This document shows positions 24,727-36,136 of a stretch of 64,000 nt of DNA, one piece after another. This DNA is from Cardiocondyla obscurior (taxonomy: Eukaryota > Arthropoda > Insecta > Hymenoptera > Formicidae), in the NCBI RefSeq assembly GCF_019399895.1, contig NC_091868.1, positions 1,412,499 to 1,476,498 on the forward strand, written 5' to 3'. Position numbers and translations under genes: made by a program. Every line of letters begins with the position of its first letter. Positions within the stretch are counted from its first letter, which is position 1. Under the pieces are notes generated by a model. It had not been told where the DNA came from. It saw only the letters and a list, made by a program, of their open reading frames with translations, and made no database searches.

Positions 24727-26263
24727 CTAGAAAAAAAAAAAACGAATTTAAAGTGGACCGTGTAATGTCGTTTCCGGCGCGAGAACGAAAAGAAGAAGCG
24801 ACGCGAAACACAAGGGGCTCGGGAATACAGTCTGCTTGCAATACGCACCTTTACGAAATGATAAAGAAAGACAGAACGAAAGAAAGAGGGAGAAACAGCC
24901 GGACAAGAAGTCTGGAAAGGAAATTAACAACTCCATCTTCTTTCTTTTCTAACGTCAATTTTATTGCGACTTCCTGGCTCCTCGCAGACAAATTCGTCCT
25001 GACACCGGATAGCGAATGTCGGTTCTCTGGATTGCTGAGCGAGGCTAGGAACCCGAAGAACCGAGATACGACAGGATACGAGGTGACGAAGGCAAAGTAA
25101 GCGTAGTCGATAGCTACGCGACTACACCTACTTTCCTCCGTCTTTTTCAAATTTATTCGTTTTCTCATTACTCTCTGAATGTTTCTCCTTCTAACTTTTT
25201 TTTTTTCTTTTTTTTTCTCTTCTCGAATATCCTATACCGTCAATCGACTTCACATATTTTTCGGCCATTCGTCCTGTATCATCTCCCTTTCCGACGTCGC
25301 GTTCTCGCGCGAACTCGAGGAACCTCCTCGCGACTCCTTTTCCTCGATTTTCACACTTTAACGCGACATCCGCACGTCTTCGCGACGATACCTATTATAC
25401 GCCGCGCCCGGGCGACAACGCCATCGATAATGGCAATGACGGCTGCACGTCTTCTCTTTATGCTACCCTTACCGAACCAATCCTTCCTTGCGCTTGTTTG
25501 CCGTTCCGCTGCCGCCCGGTCAAACTTTTCCTACCATTTTTCTCGTTTTCCATCGTTCATATTTTCGACATGTCAGAAAAATGTTGCCTGAAACATCTTC
25601 TGATTTACGACAGCGCGTGAAAATACAACATAAGTTCCCGGTCAAGCTCCGAGTTCAAACATTAAAAAGAAAAAAAAAAAAAATCGAGGGCACACGAGTA
25701 CGAGTAAGAGTAACAGAAAAGAAAGAGAAATAAATGTTAAACGATTAAAATGCTCTTGTTTGAAAAAAAAAAAAAAAATAGCGGAAGAAGAAATAATATC
25801 TGGGAAACGACGCTTTTTACTGATATGCGGAGCACGTGATAATATCGTGCAAGATATTCCGGCAAGTTTAGCCGTTCTGCGACCCGACATCGTGTATATA
25901 GAGCTCCGGTTTTTTTTATTTCATTCGAAGTTAAAGGATTAAACCCTTCGTGCTTCTTGCGCAAACGTATTTATCTGTATGGCAATTTTCCAAATGCCCC
26001 GAGCTTAATAGATATTTTTACACGCTTTCCTATCGATAATAAAATGTTTATAAAATCTTGACGCGAGAGAAGAGAGAAGAGAAAAAAAAAAGAAAAACCC
26101 GGAAGGTCTTTTACTTCGTTTAGACTTTTATACACTCCATTTATCATGCCGCCCACCGCGTGATTTATCAATTATTCATACCATTCGTTATTCATGAAGA
26201 AAAGTTTGGTACTAATAATCATCACTTAATTCTACTTGGCATTCAGTCGTCTTCGTTACTTAC
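24727..26263. other. Intronic or intergenic stretch with poly-A/T tracts
   Basis: No supported gene. Poly-A runs lie near 24.73, 25.67 and 25.76 kb and poly-T near 25.20 kb. A plus-strand segment near 24988-25096 has an acceptor-like CTCCTCGCAG and an open frame, but nothing joins it. Confidence 0.4.
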
Positions 26264-26370
26264 AAAAAGAAGGTCACCGATGAAAAAGGCTGGGATCGTG
26301 CCTCCGTTAAATGCGCCGGGAAGAAATTCGTAAACATCCTGGAACGCCGAAGATTCCGCTGCCGGGCTTT
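26264..26370 (-). CDS. Candidate third coding exon of the unidentified gene
   Basis: The exon has 107 bases between TGTGTTTTAG and GTAAGT. With the incoming base it reads (E)SPAAESSAFQDVYEF, then LPGAFNGGTIPAFFIGDLLF, and leaves in phase 0. Amino-acid composition and codon use look protein-like. Confidence 0.42.
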
Positions 26371-29300
26371 CTAAAACACAAGATAAATATAATTTGTAGA
26401 CTTTTTACAATGTATTGAAAAAATAAAAAAGTTATCTATTTATTTTAGCAGTTCATTGTCTTCCTTCTCCAAAACGGCTTAAATAGATTTACGGCTAATC
26501 CTATCATAATATCCAATATTCTTTTGACCGGGGAATGAAAGTTTTATTTTTACAGCCTCGCAAATTAGCATACGCGTATCGGAAAAATAGATTCGCGGCC
26601 ACCAGTTGGTTAAAAATTCGGCGAAATTAGCGAGGAACGCGACTGCCTAAAAGTAAACGATGCAACGGGGTATACGCAAAAAAAAAAAAAAAAAAGACTG
26701 AACGTGGCAAGTTCGATTGGGTTTGCCGGGCCGGAAAAACGGCACGACAAGTAGTCGGCGCGTTCAGAATTCCGCAGGAATTCCCGGAGTCTCTTCCCCA
26801 ATGGGTAATAACGAGGATTCGGCCTCGTTTATCACCACTTGTAGCTCCATCCCTGACCTGACCACCCGCAAGCCCACGAGCGGGGGCGGCTCACCCTCGG
26901 CTCACCTCCGGCTCGTGCGCGCAAAAGGGATGAATCCAACGCTCCCTGCGTCTATCTCGCTCCCGACACCGCTGCGTCGCGACACGTGAACGCCACCCAC
27001 ACCCTTCCCTCATCGGCCCCTTATTTTCAACCGGTTCTCCAACCGACGCTCGCCGCCTACCCCGGAAACGCTCGCGGCTCGGTTATAGCGAGCCGAGGGG
27101 AGAGTAGATATAGTGAGGAAGGTTACCGTGTGCGGATTATGCAAGTGTGCGTCGGCACGTGTGTGACCTCTACACCGACAAGAATCTACTGTACACTGCG
27201 GACGCTTGTCGCTCACGCGGGCCTCTGTTGACCGATATCGTTGGCCTTTAAGATTGCCCAGAGTTGACTCCGAGTTTCAGACCCAAGATGACTTTTAACA
27301 TTTCCGTGACGCGCGCTTTAATCTTCCGCGAGATAAACAATTACGCAATCTTCGTAAGGTGATTCGGAAGATCCCGCTCCGATCCCCGCGCACCGGAACG
27401 GAAAATAATACACGGGACAAAATCTAATAATCCCGTCTGACAATAAGTGCGCAAGAGCTCCCATGAGAAGTTATACGTTTCGATTTATTCTCTATGAGTT
27501 TAATTCGCCGTTGATAAAAGAATTATTCAGCCGTTAGCGAGCGCAGATGTAATCGCAACATCCGGAGCCGGAGATTTCTTGCCGAGTAGCTATTTGTTGA
27601 AAAGGAGGACGGGAAGGCCAGGGGATTGCGCAAAACCGTTCGTCGGCAGGATCTCGCGGCTGTCGCCGCTTCTCTCTTTCGCTCTTTCGCTTCGAAGGAG
27701 TCTCAAAACCGTTCGCCAAAAACGAATCCTGTATATAACGCGAAGCCTGAGCGATTTCGCCGTTTGGAACTGCGTATAAAATGCATCGCCCTTCCCAAGC
27801 TCGCGATTTGCCGCATGAATTTAAAGCGTGTCCCAAAGCTCTCTCCTATCGGAACACCGAGGTAATATTCAAGCGTGGTAAATATTGCACGGCGAAAGGT
27901 GTACGATGTGAATTAATGTCAACCGCACTGGTCGCGCTGGTCTCGGTTTTCCTATTTTTTTTTTTTTTCTTTTTTTTTCCTCTCCTTTCTTTTAATTATT
28001 GAATGTGTTTCGCGAGCACGGCGTTTTTGCATGAAAAATAAAGGCAAAAGCGCACGATCAGAAAGAACGCGCGGCCGACGCGACAGATTGCTCTTCTCCC
28101 TCGCTCACCTCCGCCTCATCCGCCTTTCGATTCCTGTCCGAGCGTGCCGAGGTTTAAATGCGTTTTAAAGTTTCACAGCGAAGGCGTGTAAACGGCCCAT
28201 AATGTCTCGAACGACTCTAGACATCGCCTTTTATCTCCCGGTCCTCTCGTCGCCTCGCTCTCGCTCGCCCATTCATTATTCCGTGAATAAATAATCGCGC
28301 GGACGCTCGCGCTCGCGCGCGCGAAAGCCTGATGAAAATTTCAATCGATGGCTTTTCGCCCGTCCACTATTCCAAAATTATTCATCGATCACCCGCGCGC
28401 TCCTTCCACGCCGATCTTCCCCACGTCGCGATACTCTCGACGGTGACGACAATGATAGTTCCGGCAGGAGAAATCCCTCTTGGTCGTTTAAACGTTACAA
28501 AAAGAGGCGTGCGAGTATGAATAGATGGAAAACGCTGGTTAAAACGATTCAGTTCTCTGCATACTTGAAAAGGTATTAAATCTCAAAGTTTCCTCTCTTC
28601 CTCTCTCACTCTTTCCCTTCCTCTCTACCTTTTTATCTCTTCTCTCTAGATTTATATTCATATATTAACAATCTATTTTTTCAGGATTTTGCAAAATAAC
28701 TTCCTTTTAATAATTTTTGAAATAATAATGCACCAGCATGCAGATATCACTCTGTTGATAGTAAAGTATAATCCTCTCTTACGTTTTTAATTGCCGGTTC
28801 GTGCATCGAGCAACGACCAAACGAATTTACCAGCTCTCTCATTCGAGAGAGAACGAAAGAAAGAGAGAAAGAGAGCGCGGAGCGAGAGAAAGGCCGGTGA
28901 AAACGAGAGAAGAATAGAAAAAGAGAGAAAGAGAGAGAATCAACTGCGAACTTCCATCGTGTCACGTAGCACCTAATCCAGGTCAACGGAATTGAATTTA
29001 GAACTCAGCCAGGCTATAGTAGTTATATACCGCTCGGTAGGTACCTGGCGTTGTCTCTTCGTGTAGGCAAAGCGTTTCCGGGTTCACATTAAAAAAGATT
29101 TCATCGCTCTTGGATTTTGCTGGACCACGATTAGCTGGACCTAGAAAAAAAAAGAGAGAGAAAAGAATATATAGACTATAAATTACAATTCTATATAAAA
29201 AATAAAATAAAGGACATGTGCTTGACCTACATAGCATAGGTGTGACGGCGAATATTAGTCAATATCCTGACAGATCCAAGGATAGTCCGAACATTAATAC

Positions 29301-30700
29301 TGCTGCTATTTATAACGTGCGTTCGTTCGAGTCGCATTTTTACGAAGATATCTAAAAAAAAAAAGAACATATATTATGACTTAGGCAAAAATCAGCATCT
29401 ATCAAATCCCGTTTTTATTCGTTCGCTCGAGCTTAGATCATAGAATATGCCTTCCCGCTTATAAATAATATTATATATTTCTCCCTAAATAAGATCTCAT
29501 TTCTGAATGCTCCCCATTCAATTTATCAGCGGCAGTTTCATCTTTTTAATAGCGCGCGATCGTTCGCGGAGATTCAAAACCTGGCTGTACGACGCGCGAT
29601 ATCGAACGGCATGTGCAGCAGAGACAGAGAGTAGAACAAGACTAATCCCGCTAATGTCTCGTCGATGTAGTGGTACGTAACGGGACCTAATCGCTGATAC
29701 GCCCTTCATCCTCGCAGCCGGCGAGCCAGCGAGCGAGCGAGCGAACGGAGAGAAGCGAGATCCGACTTTCGACGCTGGCTAGGGATCTTACTTGTCTCGC
29801 TTCCGTTTGCTTCCTTATCGGAGCGCGCGCTCAATCGTAATCTCTTTCTCTCTCAATCCTATCGGCGTTCGCGGAACGCGTATCTGTGCACATGCACGCG
29901 CGAATGAAACGCATATGACGTCCGCGGCGTTTCCTCGTTCCTTCGCGCGGACGGCCGCCTGCGTACGCGGCCCCGTAAAGCTCCGATCCTTCCACGACGC
30001 GCATTTACAGAGCGGAGAATTCCGGGAGCGGAACGCCGGTGCTCTCTTCGCACCGGCGGTCCCCGGGCATGGGAAATAATAGCCGAGTGATAGAGTCGAG
30101 CGCAGGGAATTTTTATAGCTAAATCGATGTTGCACGCGCGCGGGTCGCGGCTCGCGGGCGACCAGAGAGGGACGACGGAGGCGAGAAGAAGCGAGGACGG
30201 CGGTTCGGTGACGCGGAAGCGCGAGGGAACGGAGGGAAAAAGGAGGATTTCTCCTCTCGGTCTCCTCGCCGAGGGAGTGGGAACCGAGTGAGCGGCACGG
30301 CGTGACAGAGCGAGGAGCGAAGGGCGCTAGAAATCTGGGGCGGGGATAGATCCGGGCTTTGCGCTCTGCACGCGACCTTGAATGCCAGCCAGCCTAGACC
30401 TTGCCTCCGCTCGCTTCGCCTAAGCCCGGAGAGGCCGCGGGACTGTTGTTTCAAGCAACACGCCGCGCGGCGACGGCGACTCGAGGTAGACTTGCTCGCT
30501 CGCGATCGACCGTCTCGCTCTTTCGCGTCGATTACGTAAAAGAGACGGGTCGCCCAAAGGACACGGCGGATCTACATTTTCCGCTATTCGCGAGCACGAA
30601 GCGGGGATCGCGCTGAAGCGGACCTTTACGTAACGAGCGAACGGACGCTAGAAAAGATATGGAGGACGCGCGTACCTAACAAATGAGCGGGTTCGATCAT
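26264..30700 (-). CDS. Unidentified multi-exon coding candidate (partial, minus strand)
   Basis: Three exon-like islands form one continuous frame: 30676-30700 (MIEPAHLL plus one base, donor GTACGC), 29045-29140 (acceptor TTTTTTTTTCTAG, donor GTACCT) and 26264-26370 (acceptor TGTGTTTTAG, donor GTAAGT). The phases agree (1 then 1, leaving in 0), and in the 29 kb exon only the matching frame is stop-free. The joined product is 76 residues so far, acidic in the middle (KSKSDEIFFNVNPETLCLHE) and ending FFIGDLLF. I recognise no family. Upstream, a stop-free frame and a second good donor (31331) suggest a 5' UTR exon. The 3' continuation is uncertain. It could be a small independent gene or alternative 5' coding exons of fru, which lies downstream on the same strand. 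Confidence 0.42.
26371..29044. other. Non-coding, CpG-rich to GA-rich
   Basis: No supported exon. It contains a poly-A run near 26.68 kb, a poly-T run near 27.96 kb and a purine-rich GA tract at 28.84-28.94 kb. It is likely an intron of the minus-strand transcript. Confidence 0.45.
28844..28940. repeat. GA/GAAA-rich purine tract
   Basis: About 100 bases of nearly pure purine on the plus strand made of AGAG and GAAA units with a few interruptions. Such tracts bind GAGA-type factors in insects, but no single clear element stands out. Confidence 0.7.
29045..29140 (-). CDS. Candidate second coding exon of the unidentified gene
   Basis: The exon has 96 bases after a strong polypyrimidine tract and CTAG, ending CCAG before GTACCT. 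Only the frame that fits the preceding exon is open, giving (G)PANRGPAKSKSDEIFF and NVNPETLCLHEETTP. It leaves in phase 1. Confidence 0.42.
29721..29745. repeat. GCGA tetranucleotide tandem
   Basis: A short GCGA repeat within a CpG-rich block. No function is visible. Confidence 0.7.
30676..30700 (-). CDS. Candidate first coding exon of the unidentified gene
   Basis: This segment encodes MIEPAHLL and one base of a Gly codon before a GTACGC donor. The frame remains open 5' of this Met for about 45 codons without an obvious alternative ATG, so the true start could be further upstream in a spliced exon. Confidence 0.3.
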
Positions 30701-33315
30701 TCCGGCTCTGGTATCCCGGCCATAATCCGCACATCGTTTTCCCGAAGACGAATCGCTCGCGGCGGAAATTGATTCGGCAAACCGGTAGGCGGCATTCGTC
30801 GGTCGAAAGTTCAATTTAAAAGTTTTCTCGCCTCGGAAAAAAAATGGAGGCGCGAAGCGTACTCGGGAGACGCGGAACGGGTCGATCGATCAACGGGCAC
30901 CCGGAGAAGCGCAGACGGCAGGCGGGCAGCGGGAATCAAGCGTTTGCGTTTTCTGACCGTCGATGTTATTAATGACGCCCGGAATTGGCGCGCCAGGCGG
31001 TTTTCAGAGCGCAAGTCGGTCCCGGTCGCGCGATTTCCATCTCGGCCGGCGATAATCCCGAGCGGCTGCGCGGCGAAAGCGCGGCGTTGCGTGGCGAAGA
31101 AGAAGAGCCGGGAAGGACGAACGGGACGGGCCCCGGGCCCCCCTTTTACCCCCCTCGGTATCGCGGAAGAAGAAAAGGATTCCGGCGCGCGTGTTCGCTG
31201 CTCGCTGGAGCGATCGCTCGGCGCGCGGGAACGTTGGGTGGGATCATAACGGAATGGCGACCGGGCCGAGCCGCACCTAGGCGGATACAGCCGACCTAGC
31301 CGTCGATTCGCGCTCGCATTATCATCTTACCTAGCCACCATCTCCAGCCGCCTTCTTTTTCCTTCACGTACCGTGCGAAGCCGATCAGATCGCAACGTCA
31401 TCTGCCGTCGCGAATCCAAATCCAAGATCGTCGCGGTCTGATCCTTTCAGCTCCGCTGCGCGAGCGTGAATCCGCGCGAGCCGCGCGAATCGGCCGGCAG
31501 GGCGCAGCATGCGCCTAACTTCGCGCGGCGCCTCGGCCGAGTCGACGTCGCGTTGGCGTTGATCGAAATGGCGCCGCCTAACGGCCGACTCGCGTCTAGC
31601 ATTTCGTTCGAACGGGCCGCAAAGAAGATTAGACCGGCGTATCGGACCACCCGCTCTCTGTAACCGAAGTTGCTGGCTCCACTAGATAAGAACTCGTTCT
31701 TCGTCGCACAGCGCCTAGAAAGACAGGTATTCCCGATTAGCCTGAGCGAGCCGATGCCGCGCGATCTAGATCGATATACGCGAATAACGCGGGTAGAGAT
31801 TAACCTAACACCGTGCCGAATCTCTTCCGATAGCTCGGCATTTCGATGCGGACTTTCGTACAGTCCCCGAATTCGCGTGCATATAAATTTCACGTAACGA
31901 CATCATTGAACACTAGGACGTTAAAATTCGTTAAGTCCCTTTCGCCAATTTACAGATTTTCTCTCCGCGTTATTTCACGAGCCGTGCTATTATTTTGGAT
32001 TAGCGGCGGCCAAAGTAAAAAGGTCGCTATTGTCAGTTCGATAAACACTTGTTTTTCTCAAACAATCGGCCCTGTATTCGGAACATGCTCTCGTCGGCAA
32101 ATAAATACGCGTATTTATTTTTGAAATTATACAACATAAGTAATTAAATTAAACGCGCATATTTATGTTGATTAAACAGAATGTAAGCAGCCCCAAACAA
32201 TATTAAATCCCTGATTAAAATAATTAAGTGATAAAGAGTAATCGCCAGGAACCGGTTACATCAATTTATTTTGGCGAGATTAAAAGCGCGTCTATATTTA
32301 TCTAAGTGATAAAGCTCGCCGGGGACAAAGCGAAATAAGCTTAAAAATTGTTCGCCTGATTTTTCATTTCTCTCTTTGAACATTTACGTATCGAATGGGC
32401 ATTTCAATTTCATTAAATGCAAATAATAATGAGGAAATAATATGATTTTCTAGATTAAAGCTGCGTGTAAAATATAATACATTATCAACGACTCGTCGTT
32501 TTAAAATTGCAATAAAATTAAGTGTCCTGTACCTATCGGCTTATTTAAATAAATCATGAAGAACTGGCGACAATAAAAAAAAAAAAAAAAATTATACCTC
32601 GAATTTTATCTGCAGTAGTTTCATTTAATAAAAAAAAGAAATATTTTTTTATTTATTCGCGCTGGTTCTCCGTCGTTTATTCCGTTCTCAAACTACACGT
32701 GATTCTAACATGCGACGTAACTCTCACATATTTTTATCATTTGCATGCCGGGCAATAAAAAAGACAAAAGAAAGGAAAAAGAAAGTAAAGAAAAAAAAGA
32801 ATACGTTAGACTTTAGGTACCGTAATGGGAGCTTTCCATGTAGTGATAAACAACCAACGTCAATATGTAACTCTTCAACCATCTGCGAACGCAGCACAGA
32901 CAAAAAAATGACTGCTTTGAATAGAGCACTCTATACAAAAAGTAATTCGAGCCCGCGTTGGCCTTCTCCGTAACTGAAAGACGATTCTTTGTCTTCGTAG
33001 CTCCCTGCTGATCCGAGCGACGACCAACGATGATATTTGTCGCGATCCCATCGTCGATGTCATTCGTCTAACTTCGCGTTGTTCGGCGAAGACGCTGGAA
33101 CAGTTTCGAACGAATGGCTACTCGAGCGGGAGAGGTGACGATAAAATAAGTGATTTGCGCACCAGGGCGTGCGAGTGTTCATAGGTAAGCCGGCATACGA
33201 AGAAGCAGCGGACAACGCTTCGAACGCAGTTTTTTTGCGCGGCTGGGTCGTCATTCATCACCGCATCGCTATCGATCGGCCAGTTATAGGGTTATAGCTG
33301 CGATCGGTGTCACTC
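30701..33315. other. CpG-rich divergent promoter candidate between minus-strand transcripts and the RING/B-box gene
   Basis: The left half (30.7-31.9 kb) is very GC- and CpG-rich, the right half AT-rich. On the minus strand a GGCTAG/GTAAGA donor at 31331 probably ends a 5' exon. On the plus strand the RING gene starts at 33316. The two transcription units are therefore head-to-head, with this stretch holding both promoters. I cannot point to a specific TATA or initiator. Confidence 0.35.
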
Positions 33316-33436
33316 ATGGATATACCGTCCGTCAAGATGTCGAGGAAGAGACAGGCGCCTCCGTGCTACAGAGTCCCCGACATCAAGCTGAGGAACGTGA
33401 TTTGCGTCTGCTGCAAGAAAAAGTTTTACGTCCCAG
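33316..33436 (+). CDS. RING/B-box gene exon 1
   Basis: It encodes MDIPSVKMSRKRQAPPCYRV and continues to the first RING cysteines (CVCC), ending CCCAG before GTAACG in phase 1. The second Met (33337) has a better context (A at -3) than the first (C at -3) and may be the real start, shortening the product by seven residues. Confidence 0.75.
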
Positions 33437-34898
33437 GTAACGTGCCACGATATGTATAACTCTGCTACACCGCATCGTCGCAACGTGTCGCGCTTATCGA
33501 TTTCGTACGCCGGTGCAACGACTGCCGGCACCGGAATTATATTATCAGTAACGTGTAAAATAAAGACGAGGCGAGGTGACGCTTAACGCAGGCCGACGAT
33601 GCCGGTGAACGCGACGTGCTTGCGAGGATCGAGCGAGCCTGCCTTTTTTCACTTTGCTCGCGAGAAAGAACCGTGTGCCGGTGAAGAGGTTAGGTTTCGT
33701 TATATCTTCTGTAAATCTCATGACTCGAATATTACTTTTCTTTGTATTTGCTTCGACATAGCATTATTCAATGTATATTTACGGCGAGTTAATTAGAGAC
33801 TGTACCTTTTATGTGTAAATGCGTTTTGTATGTAACTTCACTTTTTTTTTTTTTTGCATAAAAAGAATATTGTTTTACATATTGTAGACTGAGAATATTA
33901 AATCTTATAGATATTAAATTGTCTTAACAGCAGATGTGAATTATATGATGTTGCAATGAAACTGATGGAAATAAAGTTAAATTAAAGTGGCATTTTTTGT
34001 TAAAATTGTTACAGATCTGTCCAATCTCAATGGGATGACAAATGAGACCCTGATACCTTTGTTGTTGGATTGTGGGCATCCAATATGTGATAAATGTATC
34101 AGCATCAAGATAATTAAAAAATGTCCTTCCTGTAATAAAAATGTTGTAATCAATAATCAGAACTTTCATCTCCCATTAAATATATATGGACTAGGACTGA
34201 TTATATCATCAAATAATCGTTTTCTGGAATATGATGATGAACAATTTCTGTTTTGTCCCAATTCTTGCTCACAAACACGTCAGATATCCAAGCAAGGTTA
34301 GAGAATGTTGTACATAAGCTGAAATTAAATAATTTAAGAACAATGAATACTTAATACATGTGTTTGGTTATAGGAAATTGCCATGAATGTGGAACTCAAG
34401 CTAATATTAACTGCCCGCAATGCATGGTCCTCTATTGTTACGACTGCTATTCCAAAGTAAATGACATATCTTAAGCAAACAATATTTAACCCGATAAAGT
34501 ATATTTGTAATGTCTTACGTTTTAATTCTATTATTTTTCCAGATTCATGGAAAGGCTTTACAAAATCACACACAGATTCCAATATATGATGGGACCTTGT
34601 CGAATCCTGGTGTTATATTCAGTCGTTGTTCCTCAAAATGCTCCGAAATGCTAAAGTATTTTTGTAAAGACTGTAATATGGCATGTTGCTCTAATTGTAC
34701 TTTATGCTCACACAAAATGCACGATTATGTACCAATATCGCAAAAGGTTGGTATTACTCAACTAATAAAAAGTTGTATTATTGCGAAAGAGTTTAACAAT
34801 TTATGTTTTATTGGCAGAACGAGACCCTGCTGCCGGAGCTCAACGAAACTTTCGTGCAGATCGAGGAGACGTTGCTGCGAGTCTGCGAGACAAAAGAG
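33316..34898 (+). CDS. RING and double B-box protein, likely qin/RNF17 N-terminus; 3' end not found
   Basis: Five exons (33316-33436, 34015-34296, 34374-34456, 34543-34746, 34818-34898) give 257 continuous residues, with every junction GT-AG and in phase. Residues 30-80 form a C3HC4 RING finger: C30, C33, C60, H62, C65, C68, C77, C80. Residues 137-171 form a perfect B-box (C-x2-C-x7-C-x2-C-x4-C-x2-C-x4-H-x6-H) and a second B-box follows in exon 4. Exon 5 (NETLLPELNETFVQIEETLL) looks like the start of a coiled coil and ends at GTGAGT. RING plus B-boxes is the TRIM layout. It also matches the N-terminus of the germline Tudor protein Qin/RNF17 of the piRNA pathway, which I favour because of the fru neighbourhood. 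The expected Tudor exons are not visible, so family is secure and identity is moderate. Confidence 0.8.
34015..34296 (+). CDS. RING/B-box gene exon 2
   Basis: The acceptor is TTGTTACAG before ATCTGTCC; the donor is CAAG before GTTAGA. It carries the remaining RING ligands (LDCGHPICDKC and CPSC), then about 50 residues of spacer including LPLNIYGLGLI, and a CPNSC motif. Confidence 0.8.
34374..34456 (+). CDS. RING/B-box gene exon 3 (first B-box)
   Basis: The acceptor is TTGGTTATAG; the donor is AAA before GTAAAT. It encodes GNCHECGTQANINCPQC and CYDCYSK, that is, six of the eight zinc ligands of B-box 1. Confidence 0.8.
34543..34746 (+). CDS. RING/B-box gene exon 4 (end of B-box 1 and second B-box)
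   Basis: The acceptor is TTTTTCCAG; the donor is CAAAAG before GTTGGT. It completes B-box 1 with the two His ligands (IHGKALQNH). It then encodes a second B-box with spacing C-x3-C-x7-C-x2-C-x4-C-x2-C-x4-H-x2-H, ending KMHDYVPISQK. Confidence 0.8.
34818..34898 (+). CDS. RING/B-box gene exon 5 (coiled-coil start)
   Basis: The exon has 81 bases with acceptor TTTTATTGGCAG and donor GAG before GTGAGT, phase 0 at both ends. It encodes 27 residues rich in Leu and Glu. No convincing next exon is seen in the remaining 29 kb. Confidence 0.7.
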
Positions 34899-35797
34899 GT
34901 GAGTCTATATATTCATTTAATATTATTCCTAGTGAGAAAAATTGTTTAATTGTTGCAAGGTATGCCAGAGTACAGTAAATAAATAAATTAATTTATTACT
35001 ATTTTAACAAAACATTCGGTAGGAAAAAGATTAATATATCATTATCTTGCGACATTTAATTCAATATCGTTCACTATTTTTCTACGCTTGATATTTGCAA
35101 TGAAAACATTAATTATATTTTCAATGCATAACAATATTTCAAGTATTAATGTTATTTGCTGTTGAGATGTACAAATTTTATTCCATAAATATTGCACAAC
35201 TGTACAGAAATTTATACTGAATTTTATATCAGATTTATATCAAAAGTTAATAATATCGAATCGTAAATAATTATCGGTAAATTATGCATTTTAAATTTAT
35301 TACAACTAATTAATATGTATTGGAAACAATGTCATTTATTAATAGTATTATTTACGCTGTTTGAAGAGACACAATTATCTGTAGTCCGTTTTAAAAGTGA
35401 TGACTTATTACGACTGAAAATTATGATAAATTCAGACCATTATTGTAGACCGAAAGCAATAAAAAACCGCGTGACAGGCGGGCTCATTTTTCGTGATAAA
35501 TAATATACAATAACGTACGCATATGACTAGAGGGGATATAAAAAATATCTAGTATCATCAGCCGCTTCATACCCGTAAAGACCATGAGATAATTTAATAA
35601 CTTATTTTACGTGCGATGTGATTTACTCTACACTTAAATCACATCTCTTTATCATATATATATATATTGCACTTTTTCGAGACTGCGAGGTTGTGGCCTT
35701 GCAATTCGCGACATCCTTTTGTTTTTCATTACAATGGCAACGAGTCAGGTATTATTAAGACTAAATTATTTAGTATATAGCGCTCTAATTAACGCGT
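34899..35797. other. AT-rich spacer between the RING/B-box gene and the chitin-binding gene
   Basis: It starts as the intron after exon 5 of the RING gene and includes the 3' flank of the minus-strand chitin-binding gene. The open frame at 35315-35503 has no domain and no splice support. A TATATATA run lies near 35.66 kb. Confidence 0.55.
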
Positions 35798-36136
35798 TTA
35801 CTCTTCGTCGTTCGCCGTTTGCGATTTACCTTTATTGTGCTTGCTCTTCTCTTCTTGCTGTTTCTTAAGCTTCTTTTCCTTCATTTTTGCTTCCATTTCC
35901 TTAAACTTGAGCTCCAAATATCGATCTACTTCCGGGCCGGTAAAATCCTCGGGGAATTTAGGCATAATTGGCAGAATGTATTTATACAGTCTTTCGTTTA
36001 GTACATAAAGTTGGGTAGTCGTTTCGCATTTTACATTGAACCACCAATCGCAGGTCAATGCCACCTGACTAAATATCGTTCCGTTCGGGCATAAAAATGA
36101 TGATTTGCCGCCGTTCAGATCGCAATAATGCCACAC
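35798..36136 (-). CDS. CPAP1 gene last coding exon: rest of chitin-binding domain and charged tail
   Basis: It starts V-W-H-Y-C after TTCTTAG and encodes the last four chitin-domain cysteines. It then carries about 60 residues (LYVLNERLYKYILP...) and a Lys/Glu-rich helix (KEMEAKMKEKKLKKQQEEK) ending TANDEE. Total 112 residues plus stop. Confidence 0.85.
   Translation of the reverse strand: MWHYCDLNGGKSSFLCPNGTIFSQVALTCDWWFNVKCETTTQLYVLNERLYKYILPIMPKFPEDFTGPEVDRYLELKFKEMEAKMKEKKLKKQQEEKSKHNKGKSQTANDEE

Noticed and set aside
32150..32190. A sequence resembling the fly TRA/TRA2 13-base repeat (minus strand, ending AATCAACA)
   Set aside because: Only one imperfect copy. Fly fru and dsx regulation uses clustered repeats, and I found no cluster in the window. 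A motif search with the hymenopteran TRA site would be needed.
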